Source: an uncultured Oribacterium sp. (GTDB taxonomy: Bacteria; Bacillota; Clostridia; Lachnospirales; Lachnospiraceae). Taken from it: DNA of 64,000 nt. The translations under genes and the position numbers were made by a program. The stretch lies in NCBI GenBank assembly GCA_946413525.1, contig CAMKKZ010000016.1:1-64000 (forward strand), written 5' to 3'. Each line of letters begins with the position of its first letter. Positions within the stretch are counted from its first letter, which is position 1. Shown piece after piece: positions 45,699 through 55,245 of this stretch. Under the pieces are notes generated by a model, which was given only the letters and a program-made list of their open reading frames with translations, did no database searches and was not told the DNA's origin.

Positions 45699-45736
45699 TT
45701 ATCATTATATTCATAATCATCCGAAAACACGCTGCC

Positions 45737-46297
45737 CTAAAAGTCCCCATTCTCTTCCGAAGACATGCCGCCCGCAAAGTCTCCATTCTCTTCTAAATAT
45801 ATGCGATTCGCAAGGTCTCCATTCTCATCATAGAAATCTCTGTACATAGGCTGGTGCGGGCTTCCATCGTCATAGCTTTCGATATAATGAGGGTCTTTGG
45901 TGTACCAAAAGATATTTTTATAATCGTAATAGGATCTTTCAAGGAACATGATCCAACTGCGTTCAACCTCTATTTTCTTTTCTCCGTCTTTAATGACCAC
46001 CGTTTCCTTATCTATGCCCATGAACATCTGAAGGAACAGCCCGAAGATGACAAGCAGGATCACGATGACGGCGATTATCCTCACCGTCATACGCTGTATT
46101 TTCCGTTCTTTGGGAATTTCCTTGCTCCAGATCAAAAGAACCGCAATAAATCCAACAATGAGAATCGCTTGATTCGCGATTCTCAGATACTGCCTGAATA
46201 CAACGCCCCCGGCATAGGCTCCAAATGCCGCAATGCATGCGACGGACACATAAATGAGAAAGATCCCGATCGCTTTTTGTGTAAGACTTTTTTTCAT
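45737..46297 (-). CDS. Hypothetical membrane protein with C-terminal 12-aa tandem repeats
   Basis: TM segments; C-term DENGDLANRIYLE/ENGDFAGGMSSE/ENGDF. Confidence 0.65.
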   Translation of the reverse strand: MKKSLTQKAIGIFLIYVSVACIAAFGAYAGGVVFRQYLRIANQAILIVGFIAVLLIWSKEIPKERKIQRMTVRIIAVIVILLVIFGLFLQMFMGIDKETVVIKDGEKKIEVERSWIMFLERSYYDYKNIFWYTKDPHYIESYDDGSPHQPMYRDFYDENGDLANRIYLEENGDFAGGMSSEENGDF

Positions 46298-46391
46298 ATT
46301 CTTTCCCGTTATTAATTGAGGCTTAATGCCTCATTCGTTTTTGAGCATTTCAATTGCCAACACAAAGACGCGCCGCTGCGGGTCAAACAGT

Positions 46392-46677
46392 CCCTCTATT
46401 AAAGTGGCTTTTGGGCTATTCTAATTGCTGACAAACATCTGCGGTATCGTAAGCTATACGAATCCTCCCCTATCAGAGTGAGTTTTGGCCATTCTGAGTT
46501 CCTGACAAACCGATGCGGCATCGCATCGTTAAGGCTCATCTATCAGAGTGGTTTTATTGTCACTCTGAGTTCTGGTATAGCGAACCGCCTGCAGGACAAA
46601 CCGGCTCATTTTATCAGAGTGGTTTTATTGCCACTCTGAGTTCTGGCATAGCAAACCGCCTGCAAGACAAACCGGCT
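46392..46677 (-). repeat. Array of 4 copies of the interspersed hairpin repeat (variants C, B, A, A)
   Basis: Unit starts about 46392, 46467, 46537, 46607; conserved (T)ATCAGAGTG...CACTCTGAGTTCT core. Confidence 0.88.
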
Positions 46678-46952
46678 CTATCAAAAAGCCGGACCCGAAA
46701 GGGCATAACCCCCCCTTAAGTCCGGCCGTTATCTTTCACGAATGAAATATGTTCTTGATTACAAAAGAGGAAACAGCTATGTTTGCCATTATATTCATCT
46801 CTCGAAAATCACAATTTATGCTCTCTATATCGTCACGCCATTCGGAAATATCAACGCCTTCAGAAGGACATAAATACGAATGAGATTATAGCAAAATAAT
46901 AGAACCGGCTCAACAGATTTTTCTATCGGATTGCCGACAAAAACCATGAAGA

Positions 46953-47007
46953 AGCCATGTAAGAGCCATGTAAGAGCCGTGTAAGAGCCATGTAAGAGCC
47001 GTGTGTA
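46953..47007. repeat. 11-bp tandem repeat (5 units)
   Basis: agccatgtaag agccatgtaag agccgtgtaag agccatgtaag agccgtgtgta. Confidence 0.93.
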
Positions 47008-47016
47008 AAAATCATG

Positions 47017-47868
47017 TTACCAGATACGCAGAATTTGTTCATACAACATGGTGTATTTTTCGGAAAGCTTGTTGTTTGCATGATAATGCCCGAAGAACCA
47101 CTGCCGGAAACCGAGCTTTTCGCGGACATTTTCGAAGTATTCCGTCAGGCTGTTCCTGTCTGAGAACCCCGCAAGGGCAGCAATGCTTGAGGGCGCGCAG
47201 TGGGATATTACGAAATCGACATTCCACCCGCATGCCGACAAACTTGCGACGCCCCTTTCCATCTCTTCTTCAGAAGGAAGCTCTTCCTCCCACCAGCTTA
47301 AATGCTCTACCCGAAAAAAGGCTCCGGTATCCCGAAGCCTTTTTTGCGCCCTTTTGAACTCTTTTTCCGTCCTGTATTCGTAAGGCCGCAGGATCCCGCC
47401 TGAGATGTCATGACTCTTTGCCCCGCCAAACACAAAGAAGGAAAGGCCTCCGAGCTCAAACACATACCCCCTCATCAGGTGAAACACATTCTCCCTGAGC
47501 TGATGCGCTTTTCCGCCGTGAAAATCCACTTCCGGATACGCGCGGCAAAGACGATCGAAGTTTTCGTGGTTCCCGTCACAAAAAAGCAGCGTGAAGTTTT
47601 TCTCCAGGAACCAGTCCAGCCAGTTTTTTTCTTCCTTTGACTCCCCGTGCGCCAAAAAGATCTTATCCTTGAAGGCGCTGCCTGTATCGTCATAACGGCT
47701 GTCGTAGTTCAGGACACCGCCAAAATCTCCGCAGATGATCACAAAATCGTCACGTGTCATGTCTTTTTGCTCAGGGAAACTTTCCATGTTCAGCCTCCTG
47801 CCGAATCCGTCCACAGAACGGAAGCCAAACGGACTTGGCCCATGCGTATCTCCGGTAATATAGATCAT
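47017..47868 (-). CDS. Metallophosphoesterase
   Basis: MIYITGDTHG...IICGDFGGV...LFCDGNHENFDRL...FFGHYHANNK. Confidence 0.9.
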   Translation of the reverse strand: MIYITGDTHGPSPFGFRSVDGFGRRLNMESFPEQKDMTRDDFVIICGDFGGVLNYDSRYDDTGSAFKDKIFLAHGESKEEKNWLDWFLEKNFTLLFCDGNHENFDRLCRAYPEVDFHGGKAHQLRENVFHLMRGYVFELGGLSFFVFGGAKSHDISGGILRPYEYRTEKEFKRAQKRLRDTGAFFRVEHLSWWEEELPSEEEMERGVASLSACGWNVDFVISHCAPSSIAALAGFSDRNSLTEYFENVREKLGFRQWFFGHYHANNKLSEKYTMLYEQILRIW

Positions 47869-47909
47869 GTCCGTTTTTCCTCCTTCTCACATAAACACAA
47901 ATATTAATA

Positions 47910-49583
47910 TTATAGCCTTAAAAGCTTTACCCTGGCCTGCTTTTGGTAAAATGCAACGCCATAACAGAGTATCTGAACATAACCGCAAAGCCCTTCAGCA
48001 TACTTCTCATCAATAATCTGCTTTATCGCCTTATCACAATCCTTGACCAGGTCGGATTCCTTATCAGATTTCTTCGCCTCTATAATGATAGCCCTTCTGT
48101 TTTTTCTATCCTTCAGAAATATATCCGGTCTTCCGAGACCCTTCTCTTTATTGGATTCAACTTCGTATCCTCTTCCAACAAATATACCTGCAAGGAACGC
48201 ATGATAATAGTCCTCATGATAATCATTATAACTGATCGTATCCCATAACAAACCCGATAATATTTCGCCGGATCTAATCTCGTCCTTTTCCCACATCGAT
48301 TCCAGCAGTTCCTTTATCGTATCGGAGTTTACTGTATCCGTGAAATATCTTATGACGGAATCCTGAAAAATAGATGCAATCTCTTTATTGGGTATCTTCA
48401 GGGAAACGGTATCTCCATCTTCATCGGGATCAGCCTTTGTAATATAGCCTGTCATCAAAAGAACACTCCATAGATTGTCCTCTGTAGAATGAAGAGGATC
48501 GTAAGTTAATTCATCAGATATCGCCTGAATAATAGTTCCTTCGTTTAGCAGCTTTTCAAATTTGCCGGCAACATCAAAATCCGTGCGCTTTACAAATGTC
48601 AGCAAAATACCGTTATGACTGGTATTTTTCCAGTAATTCTTTGGCTTGGCATCTTTTCTCTTCTTCAATGCCGAAAGATAGTTTATGACATCCCAGGGGC
48701 AATATACATAGCTGTTACCAAATACATAGCCATCATACCATTGCCTGATAATATCCGCCTTGTCTGTCCGGTCTGCCGCCTCAAGGATCGCGTCTACTTC
48801 ATCACTTGAAAAGCCAAAGTAATCCGAAAAATCCTCGTCCAGAACAGAGTATGAGGCAAAATTATTGGTGCCTGTAAAGATGCTCTCCTTTGCAATGCGA
48901 AGACATCCTGTAATCACGGCGAACCGAAGAAACTCATTATCTTTAAGGGCTGTGCTCATGATCCCTTTGATAACATCAAGCATCTTTGAATAATACTGAT
49001 TCTTTACGGTATCTTTCTCACTTGCTTTCGCAAGAGGGACATCGTACTCGTCAATCAAGAGGATGACTTTTTTACCATATACCGCATTCATCATACGCAT
49101 AATTGTCTTTAGTGAATTCTGAATGTCCGAATCCGTCCCTGTCTGAGCCTGCAGTCTGTTGAATACCTCGACATCAAAAGAATTTACATTTTTCTCTAAA
49201 CCAATATCAGAAATCCCTTTACATAGATCCGCTATGACATTCCCCAGTTTTGCATAAGCCACATCAAACTCATCCGCTTCAGCATCCTTTAATGAAACAA
49301 AAAGCACCGGATACTGATTCATCCACTCCTTGCAAAAATTCTCATGTTCTGTTATGGCAAGCCCTTTAAATATGCTTTCGCTTTTCTTCCGTATACTGAA
49401 AAAGTTCTCCATCATACTCATCATGAGTGTTTTTCCAAACCTGCGTGGTCTTGTAAAGAGCGTTACCTTATTATTAGTGTCGTGCACAAGCTCGTAAATA
49501 ATTTCAGTTTTATCCACATAGTACGCATTTTCATTGCGGAGCGCCGCAAAATCCGCTTCCCCAACTCCTACCGTAAACCCCAT
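47910..49583 (-). CDS. AAA-ATPase-like / PD-(D/E)XK nuclease family protein (paralogue of 144..1781)
   Basis: YYVDKTEIIYELV, FTRPRRFGKTLMMSMM, VILLIDEYDVPLAKA, RAIIIEAKKSDKESDL; ATG 49583 preceded by AGGGGAGG. Confidence 0.9.
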   Translation of the reverse strand: MGFTVGVGEADFAALRNENAYYVDKTEIIYELVHDTNNKVTLFTRPRRFGKTLMMSMMENFFSIRKKSESIFKGLAITEHENFCKEWMNQYPVLFVSLKDAEADEFDVAYAKLGNVIADLCKGISDIGLEKNVNSFDVEVFNRLQAQTGTDSDIQNSLKTIMRMMNAVYGKKVILLIDEYDVPLAKASEKDTVKNQYYSKMLDVIKGIMSTALKDNEFLRFAVITGCLRIAKESIFTGTNNFASYSVLDEDFSDYFGFSSDEVDAILEAADRTDKADIIRQWYDGYVFGNSYVYCPWDVINYLSALKKRKDAKPKNYWKNTSHNGILLTFVKRTDFDVAGKFEKLLNEGTIIQAISDELTYDPLHSTEDNLWSVLLMTGYITKADPDEDGDTVSLKIPNKEIASIFQDSVIRYFTDTVNSDTIKELLESMWEKDEIRSGEILSGLLWDTISYNDYHEDYYHAFLAGIFVGRGYEVESNKEKGLGRPDIFLKDRKNRRAIIIEAKKSDKESDLVKDCDKAIKQIIDEKYAEGLCGYVQILCYGVAFYQKQARVKLLRL

Positions 49584-49593
49584 ATAATAACCT

Positions 49594-49662
49594 CCCCTGT
49601 CAGAGTGGGGGTTTGCCGCTCTGAATTCTGACATAGCGAACCGCCTGTGGGGCAAATCGGCT
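49594..49662 (-). repeat. Interspersed hairpin repeat, variant A, directly before the start codon of 47910..49583
   Basis: CCCCTGTCAGAGTGGGGGTTTGCCGCTCTGAATTCTGACATAGCGAACCGCCTGTGGGGCAAATCGGCT. Confidence 0.9.
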
Positions 49663-49704
49663 CCTCGGATCAGGACGGTTCTTGACTATTCATTCCATTC
49701 GCCT

Positions 49705-50424
49705 CTACAAATCCTGACAGCAAAACCTCTCGCCATAATCATACGCTTTAAATTCATCGTTTTTTTCTGTCACATATACATTATAACCACCGTTTGAAAA
49801 TGTACAATTCCTGATGGTTTCCGCGTAATCATCAGGCAGGTACTTTTTGGGAATCTTTTTTAACGATTCGGGAGTGTGCTTAAAGGAAGTATAAATGTAT
49901 GCGACCCCATTTTCCCCTAGATCCATCGCATATTCATAGGAATAGTTATCACAGTCGATGGCTTTATAAACCGGATACTCAAACCGCCCGGCCTCCTCGA
50001 ATTCAAGCATTGCGCTCACTTCTCCATGTTCGCCTTCAAGCGTATATACACTGTTTTTCAGTCTGTCAATCTCTTTTGCATAATCCTCATCGGAATATGT
50101 ACATTTCAAATACACTTCACAAGTCGGATCATCCCATGTGTCCTGATAAGAAAAATAAAATTCAGGTCCGGTTCCACTCTCAAACGCGCTCTCGGGTATT
50201 GTCTGAGGAAAAGTAAAGAACCCGGTATGCACTTTTCCTACAACTTCCTGTGTGTACTTATGCATGGTCTCCGCATACTTATCTTCATCTCTTATAACCT
50301 TCGGCGGCCCCCCGAATAAAAAGAGGTATCCCAAAACGATCAAAGCACATTCAGCCAGACCACCGCAAATCCCCAGCGAGATCAGGATCCCGCGAAAAAC
50401 TTTATTACGCTTTTTTTCTTCCAT
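49705..50424 (-). CDS. Hypothetical membrane-anchored protein
   Basis: 239 aa; one N-terminal TM GILISLGICGGLAECALIVLGYLFLFG. Confidence 0.6.
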   Translation of the reverse strand: MEEKKRNKVFRGILISLGICGGLAECALIVLGYLFLFGGPPKVIRDEDKYAETMHKYTQEVVGKVHTGFFTFPQTIPESAFESGTGPEFYFSYQDTWDDPTCEVYLKCTYSDEDYAKEIDRLKNSVYTLEGEHGEVSAMLEFEEAGRFEYPVYKAIDCDNYSYEYAMDLGENGVAYIYTSFKHTPESLKKIPKKYLPDDYAETIRNCTFSNGGYNVYVTEKNDEFKAYDYGERFCCQDL

Positions 50425-50782
50425 TTCGGTACCCTTCTTCTTATACTGGCAATTCCTAATCCGCTGATTTTGAATTATCAGGAAAAAACGACTTTTCCTT
50501 GCTATTCAGTGCCTGAGACTTGACTCTCTGCGATGATAGCATACCCAGGGGAGTTTTTCTATACACAGAATTTTTACCGCTTACAATTATCCTAAAACCC
50601 TATGAAATCATTTCAAAATATTCTATACTTGAACCAACAAAGTGTTGAGGTGTTCTTTGGAATTTTTGATTATAGGTCAAACGTCCCACTTACCATTGGA
50701 TAATGGGGATACTTGTGGAAGATAATAGTTGCTCTCGTTACTATTTGTACCGCCAATCGAAGACGGCGGAATGGAGATTAAT

Positions 50783-51712
50783 ATGCAGATTACCGTGATT
50801 GGCCCCGGGGCCATGGGGCTCCTGTTCGGAGGGAAGCTGGCTGCCTGCGCGGATGTGTCGTTAATCGGCAGCAATGAAGGAAATCTAAAGGAGATCAATA
50901 GCAAAGGTGTCACAATAAAAAGCAGCTTTGGAGACGAAACTGTGACAAGGATGGTCCCTGCATATCGGGGCGGGAGCCGCAAGGAGCCGGCGGATGTGGT
51001 AATGCTTTTTACGAAAGCGTATCAGATCCGGGATGTGCTTAATGAGAACCGCGGACTCATCGGGCCGGATACGCTGCTTCTGACATTGCAGAACGGGGCG
51101 GGGCATGACCGTGTGATGCGTGAATTTGCGGATTCCGCCCATGTACTGATTGGAACAACGAAACAGGGGAGCTACAGGGAGAGCGCTTCCGTCATCGTGA
51201 ACAGCGGCCTTGGGGAGACTGTCTTTGGAGGGGCGTCCACCGCAGGGGAGCAGGCACCGGAAAGGGGAAGGCTGGAGGAACTGAGGGATCTGTTTGAAAG
51301 AGCCGGTTTCCCTTGCGCCGTCAGTGACAATATCCGTTACGAGGTCTGGAACAAGCTGATGATCAACGCCTCGTCGAGCGTCCTCTCCGGTATCCTCCAG
51401 GTGGTCCAGGGCTATGTGGCGGAAAATGAGAATGCCTGGCTGGTGTGCGAGGACTTGATACGCGAGATCTGTGCAGCGGCGGCAGGGGAGGGGGCTGTTT
51501 TTGATCCGGAGCAGCAGATTGCCAGAGTGCGCGCGCATCTCAAAAATGCGCCGAATGGTTACACCAGTATCTATGCGGATCTGAAATACGGAAGGAAAAC
51601 GGAAGCGGACTTCATTTGCGGTGCGGTAGTCCGCGCGGCTAATGACAATGGGCTTCGTGTACCGGTACAGGAGACAATCCTTCGCCTGGTGCACGCGATG
51701 GAAGCAAGATGA
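50783..51712 (+). CDS. 2-dehydropantoate 2-reductase (ketopantoate reductase) family
   Basis: MQITVIGPGAMGLLFGGKLA; NIRYEVWNKLMINASSSVLSGIL. Confidence 0.9.
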   Translation: MQITVIGPGAMGLLFGGKLAACADVSLIGSNEGNLKEINSKGVTIKSSFGDETVTRMVPAYRGGSRKEPADVVMLFTKAYQIRDVLNENRGLIGPDTLLLTLQNGAGHDRVMREFADSAHVLIGTTKQGSYRESASVIVNSGLGETVFGGASTAGEQAPERGRLEELRDLFERAGFPCAVSDNIRYEVWNKLMINASSSVLSGILQVVQGYVAENENAWLVCEDLIREICAAAAGEGAVFDPEQQIARVRAHLKNAPNGYTSIYADLKYGRKTEADFICGAVVRAANDNGLRVPVQETILRLVHAMEAR

Positions 51713-51857
51713 TGGAAGTATCTTACGAATCTGTAATCCTGTTTGCTTCAATGCCCACTATAGCATAAAAAACAGTATTGCCATTCAACCAATAGTATAT
51801 ATCCCGTTCCTATTTAAAACCATCTGCATGCACTGAAATCTTCACAGATGCCCGATT

Positions 51858-52811
51858 TTAAATTTGTTCCAACTTTCTGATCTGTTCGAGAGAAGCGCTC
51901 CCTCCTGAAATAAGAAAACAGACCTTGTCTTTCGGGCTTATGGGCACGAGCCCCTGCAGAACCGCTCCAATTCCGATTGCGGAAGACGGCTCGCATAGCA
52001 GCTTCCCTTCCAAAAGCAGAAGCTTCATTCCTTTGAGAATATAGTCCTCGTCCACATCGAAAAAGCCATCCGTATGCGCGGAAACATATGGAAAGCATAG
52101 ATTTCCGGGAATCGAAGAAACCAGCGCGTCTGCAACGGTCTTGTTCGCTCCCACGTCAACCGGCTTCCCAGCCTTCAGGCTGACTGAATAGCGTGGAATC
52201 AAAGCCGGCTCCGCGCCATAAACCCTTACAGATGGTGAAATGGCTTTAATCGCCGTAGACACACCGGCAATCAATCCCCCGCCGCTGACCGGAACGACAA
52301 CGGCATCCAGCCCCGGGCATTGCCTCATGATCTCAATTCCGGCCGTTCCCTGCCCCGCCATAATGTCTTCATCATTGTAAGGCGGGAGCAGTGTGGCATT
52401 TCGTTCGCGGCACAAGCGTTCAGCCACTTCAAACCTCTCCGTCACATCGCACCGTATAATCTCCGCGCCCCATGAGCGGATCCTGTCCACCTTGACCTTT
52501 GCCGCAGTATAGGGTAAGACGATTGCCGCCGGAACACCGAACTCTTTCGAAGCATATGCAACCGCTTTTCCATGATTACCGGAAGATGCTGCCACAATGC
52601 CGCGCCGCAGGTCATTCGGGGATAACGAGAGGATCTTATTCATGGCGCCCCGATATTTGAACGAACCTGATATTTGCATGCATTCTGCTTTCACATAGAC
52701 TTCGCAGCCAAGAATGTCATCCAGGTCCTTCAAACGCAAAACCGGCGTTTTAAAAATATGCGCTTCAATCCGCTTATGAGCTTCTTCTATTTCCCTGATT
52801 GTCAATGCCAT
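51858..52811 (-). CDS. Threonine/serine dehydratase family PLP enzyme
   Basis: SGSFKYRGAMNKILSL, VAASSGNHGKAVAYASKEFG, VPVSGGGLIAGV. Confidence 0.9.
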   Translation of the reverse strand: MALTIREIEEAHKRIEAHIFKTPVLRLKDLDDILGCEVYVKAECMQISGSFKYRGAMNKILSLSPNDLRRGIVAASSGNHGKAVAYASKEFGVPAAIVLPYTAAKVKVDRIRSWGAEIIRCDVTERFEVAERLCRERNATLLPPYNDEDIMAGQGTAGIEIMRQCPGLDAVVVPVSGGGLIAGVSTAIKAISPSVRVYGAEPALIPRYSVSLKAGKPVDVGANKTVADALVSSIPGNLCFPYVSAHTDGFFDVDEDYILKGMKLLLLEGKLLCEPSSAIGIGAVLQGLVPISPKDKVCFLISGGSASLEQIRKLEQI

Positions 52812-52854
52812 AAAAAACCCTCCCGTGCAGATCCTCATTCCTCCTTTATCGAAT

Positions 52855-52895
52855 ATCGAACAATTTTATTGCCCAATGAAAATATATCGTTCGAT
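52855..52895. promoter_or_regulatory. Inverted repeat ATCGAAC-N27-GTTCGAT upstream of the toxin-antitoxin pair
   Basis: Perfect 7-bp arms in the divergent spacer. Confidence 0.35.
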
Positions 52896-52956
52896 TTTAG
52901 TTGATTATTACATTTGTTTTGTTTAAAATAAAAGAAAAAAGAAAGGAGATGATTCC

Positions 52957-53187
52957 ATGCAGATTACCGCCACCGAGTTTAAACTGAACCTCGGCAAATA
53001 CCTGGATCTGGTTGAAATGGAAGACATCTGGATTACGCGCAACGGAAAAATGATCGCCAGGATGGTGAATCCCAATGTTCCTTCCGTCGATGCGATCTCC
53101 GGTGTTCTTGCCGGAAAAGTTTCTGCTGATATGAACCGTCACTCGCTGCGGGAAGAAAGGCTTTCCAAATATGAAACTGATGATTGA
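52957..53187 (+). CDS. Type II antitoxin, Phd/YefM-like
   Basis: MQITATEFKLNLGKYLDLVEMEDIWITRNGKMIARMVNP; SD AAAGGAGATGATT. Confidence 0.85.
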   Translation: MQITATEFKLNLGKYLDLVEMEDIWITRNGKMIARMVNPNVPSVDAISGVLAGKVSADMNRHSLREERLSKYETDD

Positions 53188-53596
53188 CACCAATATTCTC
53201 CTGGACGTCCTGATCCACAGAGAACCTTTCTACGATGACTCCAGGGCTGTCCTGAAACTTTGTGAAGGTCATGACGTGAGTGGGTTTGTTTCTGCTTCTA
53301 CTGTTACGGACATTTTCTATATCACACGGAAAGCCTTGGGCAACGTGAAAGACACATACCGGATCATCAGCAATATCCTCAATATTGTCAAGATCCTTAC
53401 TGTGACCAACGACGATGTTATCTCCGCCTTTCAGGTCAAAGCAAAAGACTTCGAGGACTGCCTGATGGCTACCTGCGCCAGATCAAATAAGTGCGACGGT
53501 ATCGTTACAAGAAACAAGAAAGACTTCCTGAATTTTGGAATCACCCTGTACTCCCCCGAAGAATTGCTGCTCCTGTTTACAGACGTTGGATCTTAA
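53171..53596 (+). CDS. PIN-domain toxin (VapC-like)
   Basis: MKLMIDTNILLDVLIHREPFYDDS...DFEDCLMATCARSNKCDGIVTRNKKDF; overlaps antitoxin by 17 bp. Confidence 0.9.
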   Translation: MKLMIDTNILLDVLIHREPFYDDSRAVLKLCEGHDVSGFVSASTVTDIFYITRKALGNVKDTYRIISNILNIVKILTVTNDDVISAFQVKAKDFEDCLMATCARSNKCDGIVTRNKKDFLNFGITLYSPEELLLLFTDVGS

Positions 53597-53868
53597 GACA
53601 TGATGTGAATATGATTTGAATTCATGCGGATCCAGAAGTCCCCCATACAGCGTCTTTACCGGAATAGAAAGACATAAGAACAATTCCTTTGCAATCATGA
53701 CCTTCCGGTTCCCGATAAAACTGATCTAATCCGAATATATTTACATTATTAACCAGAGGTCTTTGCACTTTTAAGAAATACAATTACCGTAAAAACCATA
53801 CACAGCACAAGGATTCTGTGTCCTTAACTCTATTATTATGCCTATAAAAAGAAAAATGAGATGAGAAT

Positions 53869-53917
53869 GCCCTTTGAATCCTACTGCCTGTGTGTCGGGT
53901 TCCAAAGGGCTCTTTTT
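53869..53917 (+). terminator. Terminator-like hairpin
   Basis: GCCCTTTGAA...TTCCAAAGGGC followed by TCTTTTTG. Confidence 0.55.
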
Positions 53918-54242
53918 GATTTATGTTTGTCCCCGCAGCATTGTTCCCCGTATTACGCCGAACAGAGAGCGGTATTTCTACTGTTCCAATGTTAGACAGG
54001 CAATCCATAGGGTCGCATGGGCATGGGCATCTGAATCCGTGATTAGGAAAGAAACCTTTCTGGAAAACTCATGCCTCAGATTCAACATCTGGCTGTAATT
54101 TAAAAAAGGAAGCCTCGAAGCATCAATAAGTTCGCCAGGCGCGTACATATTACCCTAAATCAACAAGCCAGATAGTGATATACATCTGTTCTTCCAGATA
54201 GCACTAAGAGTACAGATCCTTGTCTAGCGAGTACTTATTTGT

Positions 54243-54431
54243 CTATCTCGCTGTATCCCTTATCTCGAACGAGACACGCGGTGTAGGAAGACCTCCCATC
54301 TGCTCCGGACAGACGGTAATCACTTCATTTTCCTCCATCAGAATCAGATGAAGGACTTTCTCCTTCTGATTGTTTCCACCATTATATTTGCAGTTTTCAC
54401 CTGACAAACAGGCGCTGACTATGATCCTCAT
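54243..54431 (-). pseudogene. Truncated DUF523-family protein
   Basis: MRIIVSACLSGENCKYNGGNNQ...VITVCPEQMGGLPTPR then early stop. Confidence 0.65.
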
Positions 54432-54441
54432 GTGATGATCC

Positions 54442-55245
54442 TCATGACACAATCCCCGCCTGCAGCTTGCAAAGCAACGACCGGAAAACCGTATTCAGCT
54501 CTGTATAATCATGGCAATGATCATCCGACGCCGTGTCCGAAATCTGCTTCTGCCTTGCGCATTCCTCAAGTATGAACGATATGATAAGCGGCATCTGAGG
54601 GTTTAGATTTTTTTCTTCCGTCTCCGCCTTCCTTGCCAGCAATTCCCGAATTGCTGCATACAGGTCCTGTGTCAGCACATCATCCGGTTCTCTGAACATG
54701 GTAAGCAGCTTTTCAAATTCCATCGGCGGAACAGCATGATAGCGTTCGATCCACCGGCAGCACAGAAGAGGCCGGAGCGCATAGAAGTATTTTTTATAGC
54801 GGATCATATCCCCGGCGAGATATCCCTGCATTGTACTGTTGGCGGTTCCGTAATAATGGCACAAAGCAGATTTTTCAGAGAAATAGTGCATGGCTGCTTC
54901 TTTCAGGGCGTCCCATTCCGCTGCCTTCCGGTAAATGATCGGCGAATTCGCCCATTCCATCACATTCGGATTTCCTTTTCCGAATGCCAGCAGCGCTTTG
55001 CGAAGATCCCAGCCGTTAATATCCAGGACTTCATCCAGCTGCCATTCGATAACGTCTTTCATAGTGTCGATCCGGAGGTATTCCTCCGGCCGGTGTACAT
55101 AGATAAAACGCACATCATAATCACTGTCCGGAGAAGCAAATCCCCAGGCACGGCTGCCTGACTCGACTGCGAGCAGGATCTTCACAGCATATTGATTTTC
55201 GATTGCATCCAGATTTTCCTGAATCTCTTTTTGAATGTCTCTCAT
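54442..55245 (-). CDS. RlaP-like (DNA polymerase beta superfamily) nucleotidyltransferase A
   Basis: LLAVESGSRAWGFASPDSDYDVRFIYVHRPEEYL. Confidence 0.85.
   Translation of the reverse strand: MRDIQKEIQENLDAIENQYAVKILLAVESGSRAWGFASPDSDYDVRFIYVHRPEEYLRIDTMKDVIEWQLDEVLDINGWDLRKALLAFGKGNPNVMEWANSPIIYRKAAEWDALKEAAMHYFSEKSALCHYYGTANSTMQGYLAGDMIRYKKYFYALRPLLCCRWIERYHAVPPMEFEKLLTMFREPDDVLTQDLYAAIRELLARKAETEEKNLNPQMPLIISFILEECARQKQISDTASDDHCHDYTELNTVFRSLLCKLQAGIVS

Noticed and set aside
46392-46677. CRISPR-like array of ~70-bp units
   Set aside because: No unique spacers between constant repeats; units are mosaic copies of an interspersed hairpin element and no cas genes are present.
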